A DNA stretch of 64,000 nucleotides from Ruegeria sp. R14_0. GTDB taxonomy: Bacteria > Pseudomonadota > Alphaproteobacteria > Rhodobacterales > Rhodobacteraceae. The notes below the pieces were generated by a model that ran no database searches, was not told where the DNA came from, and was given only the letters and a program-made list of their open reading frames with translations. Shown one piece after another: positions 62,701-64,000 of the stretch. Position 1 is the first letter of the stretch; each line of letters begins with the position of its first letter. The position numbers were made by a program, and so were the translations under genes. The DNA is taken from the NCBI RefSeq assembly GCF_017743975.1, contig NZ_JAGHRC010000001.1, positions 1,116,001 to 1,180,000 on the forward strand, written 5' to 3'.

Positions 62701-63452
62701 GTGTTTGAAACCACTCCGTTTTCGATCTCATCATACAGGCTCTGATAGGCCGCGCTGGCCGCGCTGCGAGGCGCATAAACACTGACCGGCGCACGGTTCT
62801 GCCCCATGCGTTCGATGTCCGCTGCAAACGGGATCGCGCTATTCAGAAACCGCTTGCGATAGAGCTTTTTCATCACGTCCATCGTATCCTGATGCAGTGT
62901 CTTGCGGCGTTGCACCATTGAAAAGAATGCCTTCAGCTTATTCTTGGGCAGTTTCTTGGCGTCGAAAAAGCTGACCAACTGGTCGAAGGTGCGTTCCGAC
63001 AGGGTCGTCGGGATCACCGGGACCACAATCTGGTCGGCTGCTTTGAAGATGTTTTCGGACAGGGTCGAAAAGTTGGGCGGGCAATCCAGAATGATCACGT
63101 CATAATCACTGCCGGCGGCGACCAGCGCCTTTTTCAGCCGAGACCGCTTGTTCCGCATCCGTGACAGAAACACATCGAAATCCCGAAAGGTCATATTTGC
63201 GGGCAGAACGTCCAGCCCCTCGAAATCGCTGGCGCGGATGGATTTTGTAAACCGTGCCACATCCTCAAAAAACCGCGCATCGGTCAGCTTTTTGGACGGC
63301 TTGACCCGCAAATAGAACCCCGAGGCACCTTGCGGGTCCAAATCACACAGCAACACCGTGTAGCCCGCCTTGGCATAGGAATACGCCAGATTGACCGAGG
63401 TCGCGGTTTTTCCCACACCGCCCTTGTTGCTGTAACAGGCAATGATCTTCAC
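62697..63452 (-). CDS. ParA/MinD-family ATPase
   Basis: 251-residue ParA-like ATPase with deviant Walker A SNKGGVGKTATSVNLA (residues 8-23), Walker A' DLDPQGASG and Walker B IILDCPPN. It starts at GTG 63452 with an AAGGAG site and lies 3 bp after the CHAD gene stop. It is an isolated ParA without ParB or a parS cluster here. ParA-type ATPases position cargo on the nucleoid; linked to the CHAD and CYTH genes, the cargo could be polyphosphate. It is not the chromosomal ParA of the parAB origin locus, since neither parB nor gid genes are next to it. Confidence 0.9.
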   Translation of the reverse strand: MKIIACYSNKGGVGKTATSVNLAYSYAKAGYTVLLCDLDPQGASGFYLRVKPSKKLTDARFFEDVARFTKSIRASDFEGLDVLPANMTFRDFDVFLSRMRNKRSRLKKALVAAGSDYDVIILDCPPNFSTLSENIFKAADQIVVPVIPTTLSERTFDQLVSFFDAKKLPKNKLKAFFSMVQRRKTLHQDTMDVMKKLYRKRFLNSAIPFAADIERMGQNRAPVSVYAPRSAASAAYQSLYDEIENGVVSNT

Positions 63453-63455
63453 TCC

Positions 63456-64000
63456 TCAGTCTCCTTTATGGTGAAACAAGCTACGAAACAGGTGCCGGAT
63501 GTCCGGGCTGTCAAAACGCTGGAAGTTTGCGATCACGCGATCTCGCTCGGCCTTTTGGCGCTGATCCAGCACTGCAATCAGCCCACCGATGGACAGGGCC
63601 AGTTGCGCATCGGCACGTCCCTGCGTGTTGCTGTGTTGCTGAACAAAGCTGTGCAGCGCTTCTTGCTGGACCGAGAAGTCGTTGAACAATCCAAGATTAT
63701 CTTGCAGCTTTTTCAATGGCTTGATGATCCTTTTAAAAGCTCTTGCATCGAAGAGTGGCGCAAAGAACTCCATCAGGTATCGCAGCTTCTTACAGTCGAT
63801 CCGCAATTCGTGGACGTCTTCATCCGGAGTGTCCGGGGTGATGCTGCGCGCCAGTTTGCAAGTCTTGCGGTACCGCTTCCAGATCAGGGCACAGGCGTAT
63901 TCATAAGCTGCTCGGTCGGCATTTGGGCCGGGTTGCAGGTTGCCGGGATCTGCGAACAGTTTGGCCAGTGTGGTCATCTGCTGGTCGTAAGCCTGCGAGC
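63456..64000 (-). CDS. CHAD-domain protein, partial (polyphosphate-binding)
   Basis: The C-terminal part of a CHAD (conserved histidine alpha-helical) domain protein; the 5' end lies beyond the window. The frame stays open to position 64000. The visible second CHAD repeat contains EDVHELRIDCKKLRYLMEFFA and KKLQDNLGLFNDFSVQ, with the basic His/Arg/Lys surface used to bind polyphosphate. An internal ATG (63977) exists but gives only half a domain. CHAD proteins attach to polyphosphate granules (phosins). The next gene, 3 bp away, is the ParA-like ATPase. Confidence 0.88.
   Translation of the reverse strand, partial: SQAYDQQMTTLAKLFADPGNLQPGPNADRAAYEYACALIWKRYRKTCKLARSITPDTPDEDVHELRIDCKKLRYLMEFFAPLFDARAFKRIIKPLKKLQDNLGLFNDFSVQQEALHSFVQQHSNTQGRADAQLALSIGGLIAVLDQRQKAERDRVIANFQRFDSPDIRHLFRSLFHHKGD

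Noticed and set aside
62697..63452. Chromosomal parA of the origin-segregation locus
   Set aside because: No parB, parS or gid genes are adjacent; the neighbours are CHAD and CYTH genes, so an orphan ParA is more likely.

Overview
The window looks like chromosomal DNA of a marine alphaproteobacterium of the Rhodobacteraceae (Roseobacter group). The evidence is high GC with strong codon bias, a four-subunit sarcosine oxidase set, a trgAB-cysK tellurite locus of the kind described in Rhodobacter sphaeroides, an RpoE/ChrR-type promoter in front of a photolyase gene, and typical roseobacter osmolyte and polyamine ABC transporters. No phage, insertion sequence, CRISPR array or plasmid function was seen. 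The gene order reads as intact chromosome with large catabolic blocks in the first half and mostly housekeeping genes in the second.

Region 1-8807 is an uptake and breakdown island. On the minus strand a diaminopropionate ammonia-lyase-like enzyme, an M24 peptidase and an Asp/Glu-racemase-like protein overlap one another and run into a spermidine/putrescine-type ABC transporter (ATPase, binding protein, first permease; the rest lies outside the window). Divergently transcribed are an ectoine-hydrolase-like protein and an ArgE-type deacetylase, and a dyad lies in the shared promoter region. The enzyme set resembles ectoine degradation, but the lyase suggests a 2,3-diaminopropionate skeleton.

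Region 8804-20597 holds a six-gene minus-strand operon (DUF1185 protein, alpha/beta hydrolase, flavin reductase with a Nudix-like tail, luciferase-like monooxygenase, aldehyde dehydrogenase, DUF1989 protein). A LysR regulator is divergent to it, and soxBDAG follows the regulator. The enzyme set matches the logic of trigonelline (N-methylnicotinate) ring cleavage. With the neighbouring SoxBDAG/MgdABCD-type demethylase it is a good candidate for N-methylpyridinium (trigonelline or homarine) catabolism. A GbdR-like regulator lies next to it.

Region 21862-28402 has an AbrB-family membrane protein, aspartate 4-decarboxylase, two convergent aspartate/alanine exchanger paralogues and a tRNA-Ser(GGA). 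Region 28493-39568 has an MscS-type channel, cysK, trgB and trgA (tellurite/oxidative stress), a CFA-synthase-like methyltransferase and photolyase (photo-oxidative stress), a class V aminotransferase, pyrH and miaA.

Region 39889-46396 is a peptide-type ABC operon with a Tat-exported binding protein, two permeases and a double-ATPase fusion. Region 46449-54601 is housekeeping: lytic transglycosylase, ssb, M50 protease, aroB-aroK, a 49-residue membrane peptide, an exported unknown protein, xerD and a CorC-type protein. Region 54771-64000 holds a dimethylglycine/sarcosine dehydrogenase-like protein, a MobA-like nucleotidyltransferase, degP with a two-component system, and a CHAD-ParA-CYTH cluster that may handle and position polyphosphate.
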